Assembly (NCBI RefSeq): GCF_001949145.1
Contig: NW_019091362.1
Coordinates: 687,409 to 739,995 of the forward strand
Direction: 5' to 3'
DNA: 52,587 nt
Source: Acanthaster planci
Lineage: Eukaryota > Echinodermata > Asteroidea > Valvatida > Acanthasteridae
The position numbers were made by a program, and so were the translations under genes. Below, in pieces: positions 1 to 10,890 of this stretch. Positions within the stretch are counted from its first letter, which is position 1, and each line of letters starts with the position of its first letter. A model generated the notes under the pieces. That model worked only from the letters and a program-made list of their open reading frames with translations, was not told where the DNA came from and made no database searches.

Positions 1-951
1 AACGGGTGCGGGCAAGGCAGGAGATTCGAGCAAATCAGAATGCACGATGTCGGGTGAAGTGCCAATTGGAAGGCAAGAAGTGGCTGTAACAGCAACAAAC
101 TGGTTAACACCGGATGTAGCCGGTGTATAAGGGGCCGCAGCTGGGTTAAGCGGTGGAAAATCAGAACTGGTTAACTGATCATTACTACTAGTTTGAATAA
201 TATCAGACACTTTTCTAGCTTGGGCTAGATTCAGTTCGGCATCCTTGCAGCGTTTCTCAAGTTCGAATTGTCTTGCCAGTCTTTCCTTGACTTTCAAGAT
301 ACGCTGCTCCTCTTGCTCAGCCTGGAGTCGTTCCCTCGCCAATTGGAGTTCCTCCTCCTCCAACTCTCTCCTTCGTCGAATCTCAAGCTCCCTTTCCCTC
401 AGGGCCAATTCTCCTCTTGCGCGCTGTGCAGAAAGTAACTGTTCTTCCAGTTCTTCTGTCTTCCTGCAGACGCTCTGCTCCCACTGCAGGTGCTGGCGTG
501 CCAAAGCAAGCTCCTTTTCCCGTTCAGCAACCCTTATCTTGGAGAGGGCGGAGCTGTTAACAGAGCCTTTATGAGAACTTGAGCCACTACCGGTGTGGCT
601 GTGAGTACGGCTGGTAGCTTGACTTCTGGTGTGCTTGCTGGACTGGCGGTTGAGGTTGGTCTTGTCCCTGGTTCCAGCCTGGCTCCCGGTGTGGGCACTG
701 GAATGGGCACCGGCATGGGTACTGGCTTGGCCACTGACTTGGTTGCCAGCATGGCCACCAGCTTGGTCACCGGCATGAAGATTGGCTTGGGTAGATTCCT
801 CACTCTGGCCAGGCTGGCCCAGCATGTGCACGGAAGGCTCAGAGGACTCAGGTGAAGCCTCTGATCTTGGCAACGCAGCCTCCACAGGTGTAAGTGGTGC
901 AGTCCGTTTGGATCTCAGAGCTCGTCTGGATGTCTTGTGTTCAGCCATCAT
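1..951 (-). CDS. Gag-like first ORF of an LTR retrotransposon (partial, runs off the window)
   Basis: The minus strand is open for 317 codons from an ATG at 951 (second ATG at 948) to base 1. No stop was found on reading through it, so the ORF continues beyond the window. The order is: a basic Ser/Arg/Pro-rich start; a low-complexity stretch of short imperfect repeats rich in His, Ala, Gly and Gln (about codons 45-110); a long charged coiled coil rich in Arg, Glu and Leu (about codons 135-230); and a Pro/Thr-rich tail. The ATG lies 47 bases after a tRNA-Trp-like primer-binding site and an LTR, the usual place for gag. Coiled-coil Gags of this kind occur in BEL/Pao and Gypsy elements. No CCHC knuckle, protease or RT lies inside the window, so the superfamily is unresolved. 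The intact frame suggests a younger insertion than the neighbouring elements. Confidence 0.6.
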   Translation of the reverse strand, partial: MMAEHKTSRRALRSKRTAPLTPVEAALPRSEASPESSEPSVHMLGQPGQSEESTQANLHAGDQAGGHAGNQVSGQASTHAGAHSSAHTGSQAGTRDKTNLNRQSSKHTRSQATSRTHSHTGSGSSSHKGSVNSSALSKIRVAEREKELALARQHLQWEQSVCRKTEELEEQLLSAQRARGELALRERELEIRRRRELEEEELQLARERLQAEQEEQRILKVKERLARQFELEKRCKDAELNLAQARKVSDIIQTSSNDQLTSSDFPPLNPAAAPYTPATSGVNQFVAVTATSCLPIGTSPDIVHSDLLESPALPAPV

Positions 952-997
952 TCACACAATCCACGGAAAACCACGAGGGAAAAGTTTACATGGCAGG

Positions 998-1018
998 CAA
1001 ATCACGTCAGGGTCACCA
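998..1018 (-). other. Primer-binding site complementary to tRNA-Trp 3' end
   Basis: On the plus strand these 21 bases match the 3' end of animal tRNA-Trp including CCA, with one mismatch (an A where the tRNA has G). Read on the minus strand they start TGGTGACCC and sit a few bases from the end of the LTR, exactly where a reverse-transcription primer site belongs. This fixes the orientation of the element as minus. Confidence 0.75.
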
Positions 1019-1022
1019 TNAG

Positions 1023-1301
1023 TGCCCAAACAGGGCGCGCGGCGCTGAGAAAGGCTGATGGCTTTGCACTGTGATTGCACCGTGACTTCACATTGTGCAC
1101 GACCTGTGACCACGAGGTTGCCGGGATCACTTCTTTTTAGCGAAGCGTTATTTCAGTGTTTGGTTCGCCAATGGCAATGCTTTGGCACGAGCAAAGTGTC
1201 GGCTATGATAAAACATGACCTTGGTATAATCACAGTGTGGTAGTTTATCTTCACACTAAGTATCACTGATCACGTGTCTTTTGGCGATACATTTCAAATC
1301 A
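1023..1301 (-). repeat. LTR (5' LTR of the minus-strand retroelement)
   Basis: The segment begins TG and ends CA on the plus strand, abuts the tRNA-Trp primer site, and is clearly homologous over its whole length to 18,488-18,751. The boundaries come from where that homology fades, so they are accurate only to a few bases. It lies in what would be intron C-D of gene copy L. A single undetermined base (N) lies at 1,020. Confidence 0.65.
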
Positions 1302-1546
1302 TTTGTTATCTTGTGTCTTCTGTTATGTCGTGTACACGAATTACTAAACCAGGTCTACCCAGTTTGTTCTCATGTCCTTGAAACATAATAAGTCACTTTC
1401 CTCCTCTTTGACATTGCTGGTTCTAACTAGACCTCCCTTGACCATTTCATTGTGGACATTTTGCCTTTCCATTGTCAGGCAATTGTGAATATATACCAGA
1501 TTCGGATTTTTTAAATCCCTTAACAAAAAGATACTTCCTGCCTTAC

Positions 1547-1970
1547 CTGTTGTTCCGAAGGTCTTCAAGCATGACTTCTTTCATCTTGTGAGCCTGCTCA
1601 AGAGTGAACTGTGGATCGTCTCCAAAAAGCTCAACCATCCTCAAGCGGATCATCTCATCAGAGGCTGAAGAGCTAATCCCCTTGGTAGCTTCTTCCCCGA
1701 CAAGTCAAAGTCCTCCTTCGCCAATCCCAAGACGAAATCCAGGGCTCTCCCACCGTACACAGGCTGCTTGAGGTGAGGCTCCCGACCCGTAGTGATTTTG
1801 GTCACGTTAGTGGCAGCCTTCCTCAGATACGAGCAGTTGTATTTCTTGAGAATCTTCTTGTTGCCGAGGCGGATGAGGTTCATCATGGTAACGCATGTGG
1901 ATGCGTTGCCCATGGCAGCACCGTCGATGCAGATGCTGCCCCAGGTTCCATCAGCGCCATACATCAAGCT
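1547..1970 (-). pseudogene. Copy L exon C of the DRE-TIM/EF-hand gene (10-base deletion)
   Basis: Exon C encodes the end of the barrel and the linker domain. Its acceptor is TGTAG at 1,971-1,975 and its donor is GTAAGG just below 1,547. It contains the GADGTWG and GAAMGNAS motifs; the Asn of GNAS corresponds to the metal-site Asn of isopropylmalate/homocitrate synthases. Copy L is 424 nt against 434 in copy M. Ten bases are missing at 1,700/1,701, which destroys the frame in the acidic linker, after which the old frame can be traced to the donor. With the other lesions of copy L this marks it as a pseudogene. Splice sites are still intact. Confidence 0.8.
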
Positions 1971-2687
1971 CTACAATGTAAAAACAAACGCAAAGTCTAA
2001 AGCTGAAATATCATATAAGGCTACTCATTCTTTATTTATCTTTGAAGTTTATTAAGTTTACATGGGCATCGCTAGGTTTTCATTCCCTTTCATATATTTT
2101 TTCTTTTTCCCTTTTTCCTTTTTATCTCCATCTTGTACCCCCCCCGCCCTTCCGTGACTGGTCGTGCCATTTAGCGTTAACTAGCGTCAACAATGCTTCA
2201 ACACCTGAATATACCCTTTTAAGATTTGAAAACTGGTTTTGTTACATTGAAGAGACTTCAATCTAACATCTGTAACTGTGTAAGAAAAATGGTGAATTTG
2301 CTTCCACATTCTTGCAGGAAATGAGAACGAACACGGAACACGAAAATGTGATGCATTTAATATGATTTTTGGAAGCCTAATTAATATGAGTCTTGCATAA
2401 TAACACAACTTTTTAGATAAATATGCTTGAATAACTTATTGGCGCTTCGATGCGCTCGCTGACGCTCGTTGACCAGCGGCGTATCCAGCTTGTGGTGTCG
2501 GGGAGTTCAAAAGCGCGAAGGCGGCTTCGGGTTCATTCAACATGATTTGGCGGAGAAGAAACATCAAACGCTTACTCGCCGTCTTGAAACATTGCCTTAT
2601 AATTTCATGGTGTTGGTCCGGGTTTTTGCTAATATCTGATAAATAAATGAACGATAACTTTTCTTACCAATAAAGTATTCCTTGTTT

Positions 2688-3175
2688 AAAAAAAACCGTC
2701 CCCCTGGTTAGAGTTCACCTACCTCAACAAGCCGATTCATGAGTTGGTTCCAATCGGCTGAATTGGCTTACAATCATATGACCTTTTGGTTGGTTCTGGA
2801 TTTTACCTCCGATTTGTTCAAAATGGAGATTTTTCTCATTGATTTTTGAATAAGGTTGTATTTTCATTTAGTATTTAGTAGCACGTGCATTATTATCTCG
2901 TGTTTCGATAGCTGCGCAGGACTTTAACACTGTGAATTTTTCTTTTACTTTTGTACCAACGGCCAACTATATTTAAGCAGCCACTTGTAGGACAAACATG
3001 ACTGTGACGTCAAAAGAGCAGACCCTGTAGTTTGTCATTTGTTTCACGATGTCTTTATTTGAGCCATAAGGGTATCTTGGTTTTTCTCTATCGTTATAGT
3101 ATAGTCGGCTAAAAAGCATCCAGAGGACACATCTCACCAACTGTACATGTATGAGGTTTACGCCTCGCGTGGGGA
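2688..3175. repeat. 488-base segment absent from the copy M intron
   Basis: Copy M reads straight from the sequence ending at 2,687 into the sequence starting at 3,180. The extra segment in copy L is bounded by GTTT on both sides (2,684-2,687 and 3,176-3,179), which looks like a 4-base target duplication. I see no clear terminal repeats or coding sequence, so the family is unknown. Deletion from copy M by microhomology is the alternative. Confidence 0.45.
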
Positions 3176-3736
3176 GTTTGACGCAAATTTAAAACAACCC
3201 ATTAATGAGAATATTGCCCGACTGCCTCCTTGAATGCTGACACAGATGTTGCATTGACTAGAGATTGTGGCACTTTCCTTGGTTGGTAGGTGTGTGATTT
3301 CAGTATAGTATCAATGTTGCTTATGTAGGGATTTGAAACACCATGTCAAATAATTGGTTATGTTTTGTCCATTGTTTACGTCGTCTACCTCTATTACCAT
3401 AGTATGTCTTCTGAAGATGGAGATGTATTCCAAGAGAGCTGATTGTGCTCCAAACGTATTCAATGCCCTCAGTGCCGTTAGTTAATGCTCAGAACTACAC
3501 GTATAATGGTTTTTAATCAATTTGTGGCATTTCCCAGCTCAACTGTCAGTATCGTCTGGTTAAGATTGGGACAGGCGTTTGGATTGATGTCACAAGATAC
3601 CAATACATCAATCAGGAAAGTTGCAGATGTCTCTCCAGTAGTAAGCAGTGTGGTTTTCAAGATATCTTAGCCGGGACAATTTGTGACACAGATTTACCTG
3701 TGAGGATTTCTGTACTGAGCCTTTACGTAGTCCAGA

Positions 3737-3917
3737 TAATTACTCTGTAAAATAATACTGTTAATTGAGCAGTATTGTGCTGTAGTTTTTGCAATAATAA
3801 TCTACCGTAAACAAACATGTTTGTGACACGTATTTTCTGTGCTTTTATGAATGCATTACAGTAAAGTACTGTGAAAATGTACAGGAAAATATTTACAGTG
3901 TATAATGAAACAGTTAA
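3737..3917. repeat. ~180-base MITE-like segment absent from copy M
   Basis: Relative to 21,030-21,050 of copy M, copy L has an extra AT-rich segment. Its ends carry related inverted sequence around a CTGTAAA core on the left and TTTACAG on the right. The terminal repeats are short and imperfect, so the call is tentative. Confidence 0.35.
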
Positions 3918-4451
3918 CAAAAAAACCACCACTGTCCAGGCACTCACTTGCATGGTACTTATTGTCAAGCGCACGATGGGTTTAGATGCACTCAAAGCAA
4001 TGATCTATGCACACTCGACTGAGCGGAGCTTCTATACGTATTGAAAAGTTCTGTAACAATACTTTTGATACGGAATATGTGGCAAGGGGGCCCCCACGCT
4101 ATTGTGTCTTATGTTGGGTTTACAGTATCTTTGGAATTCCTTTCAGATTTCCAGGGGGTGCAGTAGGAACGATGCGTGACATTAGGGGGCCCCTTTGTCA
4201 CATATCGTACTTGGTACAGCTTGGTATGGGCATGGAGATGCATGTATTATACACAAGATAACAAGATAGAGTTTCCTCCAAAGCCAGAATTTTAGCATTC
4301 AACGTTTAGCAGCATGGATCCACATAACATCTACATAATAGAAGCTTGCCATAAGTGTAGAGTGGATATCAATTACAAAGTCAAATGTCACTTATCGGCA
4401 AGACATAGGGGAAGAAATGCAACAGGACTTTTGAGGAGCTGCTACCATTGG

Positions 4452-4624
4452 CATATGAAGCAAGGTATGAGACGGAGAGAACCCCCCCCCCTTTGTGTTG
4501 GTCAATGTTTAACTGGAATCTGAAGAATTCTTTTCAGACATCTGGGGCATGTTTTAGGTAACAATAGTCTAAAGTGTGTATAGCGATTGGACACGTTGGG
4601 AGATACCCCTCGGTCTCATTTCTT
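4452..4624. mobile_element. 173-base MITE with 7-base target duplication and empty site in copy M
   Basis: CCATTGG occurs on both sides (4,445-4,451 and 4,625-4,631), whereas the matching place in copy M (about 21,570) has it once and no insert. The element has imperfect inverted ends around ATGAGAC near the left end and GTCTCAT near the right, and a poly-C run. A second copy lies at 42,837-43,015. A 7-8 base duplication would fit a hAT-type origin, which is inference. Confidence 0.65.
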
Positions 4625-5605
4625 CCATTGGGGCGCACTCAAAAGTAGGGTAAACAGGACGTTTTGTAACGATTCATTGTCTTCCTTTTTCCAACAGAAG
4701 GTTGCAAATGTTTTGAAAACTCAAAACAAACAAATTTAAAGGTCTCATAAAAACCAGTGACATTTCCCTGCTTCGACAAAATGTTCTCATCATGTCGGGC
4801 GTCATCTGCTTTAGCGTGCAGCTGAAGTAATCAGTGCAAATGTGTGTCATTAGAACTAACGTGTGTTCAAAACTTCAAAGGCGTGGAAGCCCACTTTCTA
4901 CAAAACATTGGAGACAGGCGCATAGTTCGTGGCCTTGAAATATTTCTATGCCGAGTGCTTGTCCTAACTCGATACAATTGTGTTTGAGCAAATAGCGGAA
5001 TACTTAACTGGCTTTCATCGTGGCTTGTACAAACACGTTTGTGCCTCGAGCTACACAATCAGCTTTTTAAAGTCGTTACTTTTTTTTTCTAAGTGACGGG
5101 GCTAGATAGAGCATGAAGATAGGGAGTATGTATGGTGTTAGAGTCTTAAACACATTACTTCAAGAACGCGTAGATATCTCAAAGTGTTTGACATAAAATA
5201 CTCTTGAAAGTTTGACAGCACGACTACTGGTTGGTTCCTGGCAGATTCGCAATGGAACCTTCGACACCGTTGAGTCCGTTTCCTCTCTCAGAAAATGTAC
5301 GACACAGATTCAAGCTGTTTAGTTACAAGGTTGAATTGACCACAATAGAGCATGGAAGCACGCTTTGTGTACATGAACTGGGACAGATCCAGGGTTTTTG
5401 CGGGGGCGGTCGGTAAATTTTGTTTGTACAAGGGAAGGAAGGTTAGTACATGGAGTTGTTGCTGTTGGAGAAACGATTTCATCTCTTTGTTTTGTCAACT
5501 GTGCACATATTACCCCGACATGTTTTGTGCTTTGGGGTTTTTAGTTCATTCCAACCTTTACATTAGACGTAGGCCCCTAAATTGGTAGTGAGCTAGGGAA
5601 GGGAG

Positions 5606-7045
5606 TGACGGTGTCGGTCGCTTCGCCCCGTTGCCACTTTGCCCCTAACCACTTCGCCCCATCCCCACTTCGCCCCATTTCAACCTCGCCCCATTGATTA
5701 TCATGCATTCTTTTTTCAGCTTTAAGAGAGGCACATGCAACAAATAAAAACGGTTTGAGTACTCAGCCAAGTCGGAGGTTCCGATTCAAACACGGCAAAT
5801 GTTAGGCCTATGTCTGGACCGCGGGTTGCATATATTAATATTATCGTATCATCTCTTCACCAGAATTAAATAATTACCAGAGACAAAGCGGAGATCGTGT
5901 GGTTTTTGGTACCTTTTTTTTTTTTTTAGATATCCGGTGCTGTCTTCGAGAGATATGTCACACAAAAATAATTCGAACACAAAAATACCCCGAAAGAAAG
6001 CATTAAATAGAAGGGAAGGGGAGACTTGGGGATTTTTGTTTCATTCATTAATCCAACCTTATTTCGGCAAGGGTGAATTGTACAACTTATCAAAATGCGC
6101 AGCTTCACGTAATACGGGTCCATTTGTTTTTTATATGCCTCTCATATCCATTAGCGGACCACAATTCAAGGTGGATGTGAAAGGCAGCTGAAAACACTCC
6201 AATCAATATATAACCGCTTCACTGACTTCCATTTACTCTAAAGTTGGCTTCGAAGGATGCCGACTTAGAAACGTCCCGTCTATGTAGTAATGAGCCGCTG
6301 AACTATTCATTACAAATCTATTCAGCGCTGGCTTGAGATTATGACGTCAAAAACGTGTCAGAAACAGCCTAAAAATGGGGGACACATCTTTCATATTCTT
6401 CCCATAAATAATGTGAAGTGATAAAAATGTGAAGTGGATGACAGTGACAACCAGAATGATGTAAATATTGTACGGAATTTTGTAGGCGATTTAGAATAAA
6501 GAGGATATCGTAAGTGACTACGTCATACACGCGCCCGGACGCGCCACGATTTGCAGGCTCCCGTCGAACGATCGCTGAAGTTGCACGCTAACGTCCAGTT
6601 CCATGTTTCCGTGTAAACGGCGATCAATGCAGGTAACTCTATGGCCGTTTTCCCAATACTCAACTTCGTCTCCGTCTCAGGCTTCGTCCCCGAAACCAAT
6701 CCCTGATTTCGGGACTGAAGCGTTTAAATCAAATTGGATTACGTAAGTTTTTGCTCTCTTGAATCTTATTTGATGTTTTGTAGCACTATTAGACGAATTA
6801 GTGCGCTTAAAGCTTCAAAGTCAGGGAGTAAAAAACAGTTGAAGCCTGAGACGCAGCCGAAGTTGAGTATTGGAAAACGGCCTATGTGCAGTGCATGTAA
6901 AGTGGGCGTGGTAAAACTGAAGTGACGTCACACTTACAAACCCGTAATAATAACAACACGCTCGAACACGGAAGGGACAAAGTGGAGATGGGGCGAAGTT
7001 GCGGCGGAGAGAAGTGGGGATGGGGGCGATGTGGATAGGGTGAAG
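5606..7045. mobile_element. Foldback-like element with inverted minisatellite arrays
   Basis: The left array (about 5,606-5,698) has five units of about 16 bases built on ACTTCGCCCC. The right array (about 6,958-7,045) has the same motif in the opposite orientation (GGGGCGAAGT and variants). Inverted arrays of short direct repeats about 1.3 kb apart resemble the TU/foldback elements described in sea urchins. The middle contains sequence homologous to the copy M intron (21,660-21,910) and the 240-base MITE at 6,643, so the single-element interpretation is uncertain. No transposase ORF is visible. Confidence 0.4.
6643..6882. mobile_element. 240-base TIR MITE, copy 1
   Basis: The ends are near-perfect inverted repeats of about 38 bases (GGCCGTTTTCCCAATACTC at the left and its complement at the right). 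They are flanked by TAT on both sides (6,640-6,642 and 6,883-6,885), a possible 3-base target duplication. A second, inverted copy lies at 42,561-42,804. Non-coding. Confidence 0.65.
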
Positions 7046-7285
7046 TGACTGTAAAGTCTGTGAACACAAACCCTTTGAGTTCTACATTTTTTTACAAAAG
7101 CACAATAGAAAATCAACGTTCTAAGGCCTTAAGAAACTTAAATATGAGCGAAACAAAAGAAAGGGGAAAAATAAAAGACTCATAGGCCTATGAATGTCTA
7201 CATAACAATAACAATCTTGCCCTTTGGACTTCTATGTATGCTCAGTAACTAACAACTTTTCATAAAGACAAAACACTTAGCTTAC

Positions 7286-7735
7286 CTCGAGCTGTGAGGT
7301 GTCTGCATAGCCATACTTCTCGTGGATGTGTACCAGCAATTTCCCATCCCAGTTGTGAGCGTCCATGATCTTACGGATGTATTTGGCCCAGCTACCGCAC
7401 TCCTCAGGCATACAGGTGCCTTTGGCCTCCTCGAACAGCAAACCAAAGGGACGGACATCCTCGGGCATCTTGGCCAAGAACTTGACCATCTGGAAGGCCG
7501 GGACGGGCACTGTGTGCATGATATCGGTCAGATCTCGCAAGTTGACCAGGACTTTGGCGTCTCGATTCAGGTTGTCGTACACCCACAAGATCCACTTCTC
7601 GACCAGCGCGCACAGGTCCTTCATGCTGAAGCGGCTGAAGTCGTACACCGCATCGGCCGAAGTCCACCTCTAAGATCGCGTTCCAAAGCCCCGTCTCCTT
7701 CATCTTGCACAATCCTACGGGGACGGTCTCTGTGT
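7286..7735 (-). pseudogene. Copy L exon B of the DRE-TIM/EF-hand gene (+1 frameshift)
   Basis: Exon B encodes the central part of the barrel and ends just after the metal-binding HIHEKYGYA segment. The acceptor is TTCCAG just above 7,735, and the donor is GTAAGC just below 7,286. Reading starts in frame from exon A (phase 1). An extra C in the GGCC around 7,655-7,658, relative to copy R, shifts the frame between the EVDFG and VYDFSRF segments. Downstream of it the original frame stays open to the donor. The same extra base is in copy M. Copy L differs from M at a few residues, for example Pro for Arg in the HTVPVxAF segment. Confidence 0.8.
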
Positions 7736-8029
7736 CTGGAATCCTATCTTTTGTGCCTTTGAATAAAGAATAAAAATAAGTATGGTGGCATGTTTCCATT
7801 TTAATATTTTGTGCCCAAACCCCGAAAGCCTTTGCTTATGAATGTTTTTTGCTTGTCTCCTCTGCCTTGCTTTGATCATAATGACTGAGATGGATCTTGA
7901 TTTACATTAGGATTGTGTTATACGTAAAGAGGTGTCTTTAGTTAGGATAGGTTTGTTGGTTAGATTGGAATGAGTTAAAACCCAAACAGTGCGATTGGCT
8001 GGATTTGAACTTCACAATATCACACCTAC

Positions 8030-8408
8030 CTGCAGTTACCTCAGAGAAAGCATACAGCCCTCTAGGGTTCTCGCCTTGTTGCACCAGCTTCTTCACGAAG
8101 ATGTCATCCACGCGTGTCATGTGCGAGAACGCGGCAACGATGATGTCGCTGAATCCACACCGTTTGACTTCATCGAACACCCGCCACTTGTCCTCCAGAG
8201 TATGCCCCCGTAACTGCCCCACGGTGCTCTCACGGATCGAGTTATCCAGGACGAACAAGTCCATGTCACGCAAACGGTTGCACTTTTGGATTTCTTTGTC
8301 AACATAAGCGGTGTAATCTACCGCGAGTTTGTCCATGCTCTGAACATGCTTTGTGTAAAAATCAGTCATAAATTTTTCCACGCTCTCCATTTTGTTCTTG
8401 AGAAACTG
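8030..8408 (-). pseudogene. Copy L exon A of the DRE-TIM/EF-hand gene (start codon region deleted)
   Basis: The exon encodes the N-terminal helix and the first barrel strand, with the FVLDNSIRESTVGQ signature (metal-site Asp, catalytic Arg, Glu). The donor GTAGGT follows 8,030. Homology to copy M stops at about 8,408: some 120 bases present in M (24,600-24,730), including the likely ATG and the TATA-like box, are missing. A CCTCCAG just upstream could serve as a splice acceptor, so an upstream exon cannot be excluded. Otherwise the reading frame of the exon itself is open. Confidence 0.75.
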
Positions 8409-10667
8409 GAGGTAAACAATAACTGTGTTAAAAGTGGGCCATTTCATGTGCTTTCAGATGAATCGGCTATGATGACGCCAACGGGCGTTCTCCACATAGC
8501 GTACTTACGAACAGTGTTCTGAGATTACTTTTTACGAACGCCAAGTGCAAAAGCAATACAGCTGGGCAACGATTCGAGATGGCAGTAGCCTTATTAGAAA
8601 ACTGAATAACAATTTGGTATTTATGGATTGCATATATGATGTTGGTATTTATGGATGGATTCATCCATCATTTACACTGTAAAAAAATTGTGTACCCGAA
8701 CAGTTGTTTTTCTGTTGAAAATGTCAATAAACAACAGGAGATATTACTGTTTTCGGAGTATTCTGTAAATAAACCGTTCCACTCTGTTCACTTGCCACAC
8801 ATTTTTTCTAGTCTCCTTTGTTCGGTTACAGACAGATTAGATTAAACTTCTGTCCTGGAACAATAAACGTCATGTTATTAGCAAGCTGTCTGTCCCTTTT
8901 CTGTTCATACAAAGTAACATCACTGTTTCCTGAGAGATATTCCTCCCTTGTTGTACAAGAATTCATGCAGGCTGCATACAGCCAATGAGAACCGAGGACA
9001 AAAATAAGTAAAGCTTGGCACCCACGTAGTGATGCAGGTAAAATTCAACAGTGGCTAACAAGAAACCTCTGGATACCTGTTTATTAAAAAAATGCCCTCG
9101 ACTGACAAACACAGTTGTTTTCTAAACCCGACAACCGCACTTTTCCAATAGCAGTCGTACAACAGTAGAATATCTTGTTAGTATACAGAGAAAAATTGAC
9201 AGTGGAATGTACTGTACCAAAAAGCAACTTCAGTAATGCCATTTGACAATAGAATCTATTGGTATTTAACAGACAATTTTTAACAGGGATATTTAAACCC
9301 CAAAAGAGATATTCACATAATATTGTATAAATTGGTAAAGTTATACACATAAATTTCTCACGACCATGTATTTAACCGAACGATTTAATTTTCCGTATCG
9401 CGAATGCTTTCAATTTTATGCAAGAAAACTAACGTTAGGCGTAATTATGTGCCTCAGTCCGCTATCTTTGCTCTTGACGTTCTCCACTCCACCGTAAGCA
9501 AGGAGAGAAAGTCCAACCTCTTGTCGTTCAACGTTCGTGCTTTGCAAGAAAGCCGGGGGTTTCGAATACGTCCAGTACGTCAGTACAGTGGCGTATCCCG
9601 TAGGGGGATATATGAAACATGTATAATTATGGAAATGTTTGCGGTAACACCATGCAAGAATATCTCTTTTATGAGTATGTGTGGTTCTGAAAAGAACCGG
9701 AGGGTACTCAACATTAGTACTCTGTCGGTCGTTGGAAGACTGCAGAGATCCCAGCTGCTTCAACATTGGGAATTCATATTCGTTCCACTAATATGGCCTT
9801 TTCTAGGTCTTATGTAAAATCTAACTTTTCAACAAAAAAGTTTGAAGGTGAATCTTGAGACAGTTTTTTTGTCCAGTCGACGGAACTTTGTACAGAACTT
9901 TGGCGGCCGGGTTCTTACAAAAAGTGAGCAGCATAGGAAGGGAAAAGTTTTCAAGGGCAATAACGCGGATAAAGGCTCTGAACATTTTTTTCTCGTTTTT
10001 CTTTCTTTTCGTGTTTTAAATATGGAAGAAGAATCACACACAACGCCTTAAAATAAAAAACCGACGGCACTAACTTTTCCAGTGCTCCTATATTGATCAC
10101 TCGTGACGCAAAATAGATTTACTGTCAACTAAAAAGAAAATCACGCACAGGTACACATCCTATGTGCATCGATGAGTTTAAAAGTTGACTGTACTTACTG
10201 GTAAAAGGCAGCAGAGATTGCACCGAAGAATGGTGATAGATAGTCTTGAATGCTCACAAACAGAGTGGAATGACAGAAACGAAACTGAACGGCAAAGCTA
10301 TAAAAAATGTGTGTGCACCAAAATGAATAGGAATGTCAGAATCGGAAAAAAAGAAACCCCAAAGGAAGCAAACCCGTAGGATCTGTGCGAATGTGACTAC
10401 CAGTACGTTTAATTGGAAGGGAAAACCCACAGTAATCATTGCAATTAATCGTACAATTCGTTAGACAAATAATTACCTTTGCGTGTATATGTAAAGCTTT
10501 GATTGCTGGGGATTTTCACATGAGACATGAGAGAGAAGAAAGTTTAGTTTTGTTTGCTACATAGCCCAAATTCCTCGCATTCCCAGTCTCTCTACCTTTG
10601 TGCTTTTACTTTTTGTTGAGCACTGGACCATTACCCATAAAAGCGCGCGTCTTTGCCCACGTCTTTG
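8409..10667. other. 5' flank of copy L, no gene seen
   Basis: The first part (8,440-9,080) and the last part (10,288-10,560) align to 24,740-25,405 and 25,410-25,690 upstream of copy M. About 1.2 kb in between (9,085-10,285) is absent from copy M and has no recognisable coding sequence or clear terminal repeats. It could be an insertion in L or a deletion in M. Confidence 0.5.
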
Positions 10668-10890
10668 CTGGGGAAGTGGGTTAGCGTAGCGGCTCTTTCC
10701 TCGGTTTGCACCAATGCGGCCCCGGTTCGAGTCCCGGCTTAGCCCAGGCTTTAAGTGCATTTGGTTTCAAGTCCATAGTCGCTCTCGCAGGTTTTCTCCG
10801 GGTACTCCGGTTTCCTCCTGCCTCTAAAAAGTGGGACCTTCTTCCTGACTCTGTAATGTGATGCTGATTAATAAAGTGAATGAATAAACG
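10668..10890 (+). mobile_element. tRNA-derived SINE
   Basis: The head has a box A-like GGGTTAGCGTAGCGG and a perfect box B (GGTTCGAGTCC, about 10,725-10,737), as in a tRNA-derived RNA polymerase III promoter. The body contains the widely shared SINE motif TTTTCTCCGGGTACTCCGG, and the tail is A-rich with AATAAA-like repeats. Target duplications were not resolved. Confidence 0.65.

Larger units (their letters stand above)
1971..7285 (-). other. Intron B-C of copy L, filled with repeats
   Basis: No coding sequence is evident. Long stretches align to intron B-C of copy M (19,676-23,475): about 1,980-2,687, 3,180-3,736, 3,918-4,704, 5,795-6,050 and 7,180-7,285. Breaks in the alignment mark elements or indels described separately: 2,688-3,179, 3,737-3,917, 4,452-4,624, the inverted arrays at 5,606 and 6,958, and the MITE at 6,643. 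Confidence 0.65.

Noticed and set aside
595-1048. Plus-strand Gly/Thr-rich open frames at the left edge
   Set aside because: They are antisense to the long minus-strand Gag-like frame, which has the primer site and LTR in the right order.
7322-7762. Plus-strand open frame opposite exon B (also 23,512-23,952 and 40,781-41,131)
   Set aside because: It is the antisense shadow of exon B: the minus strand has splice sites, in-phase joins and family motifs, and the plus frames do not.
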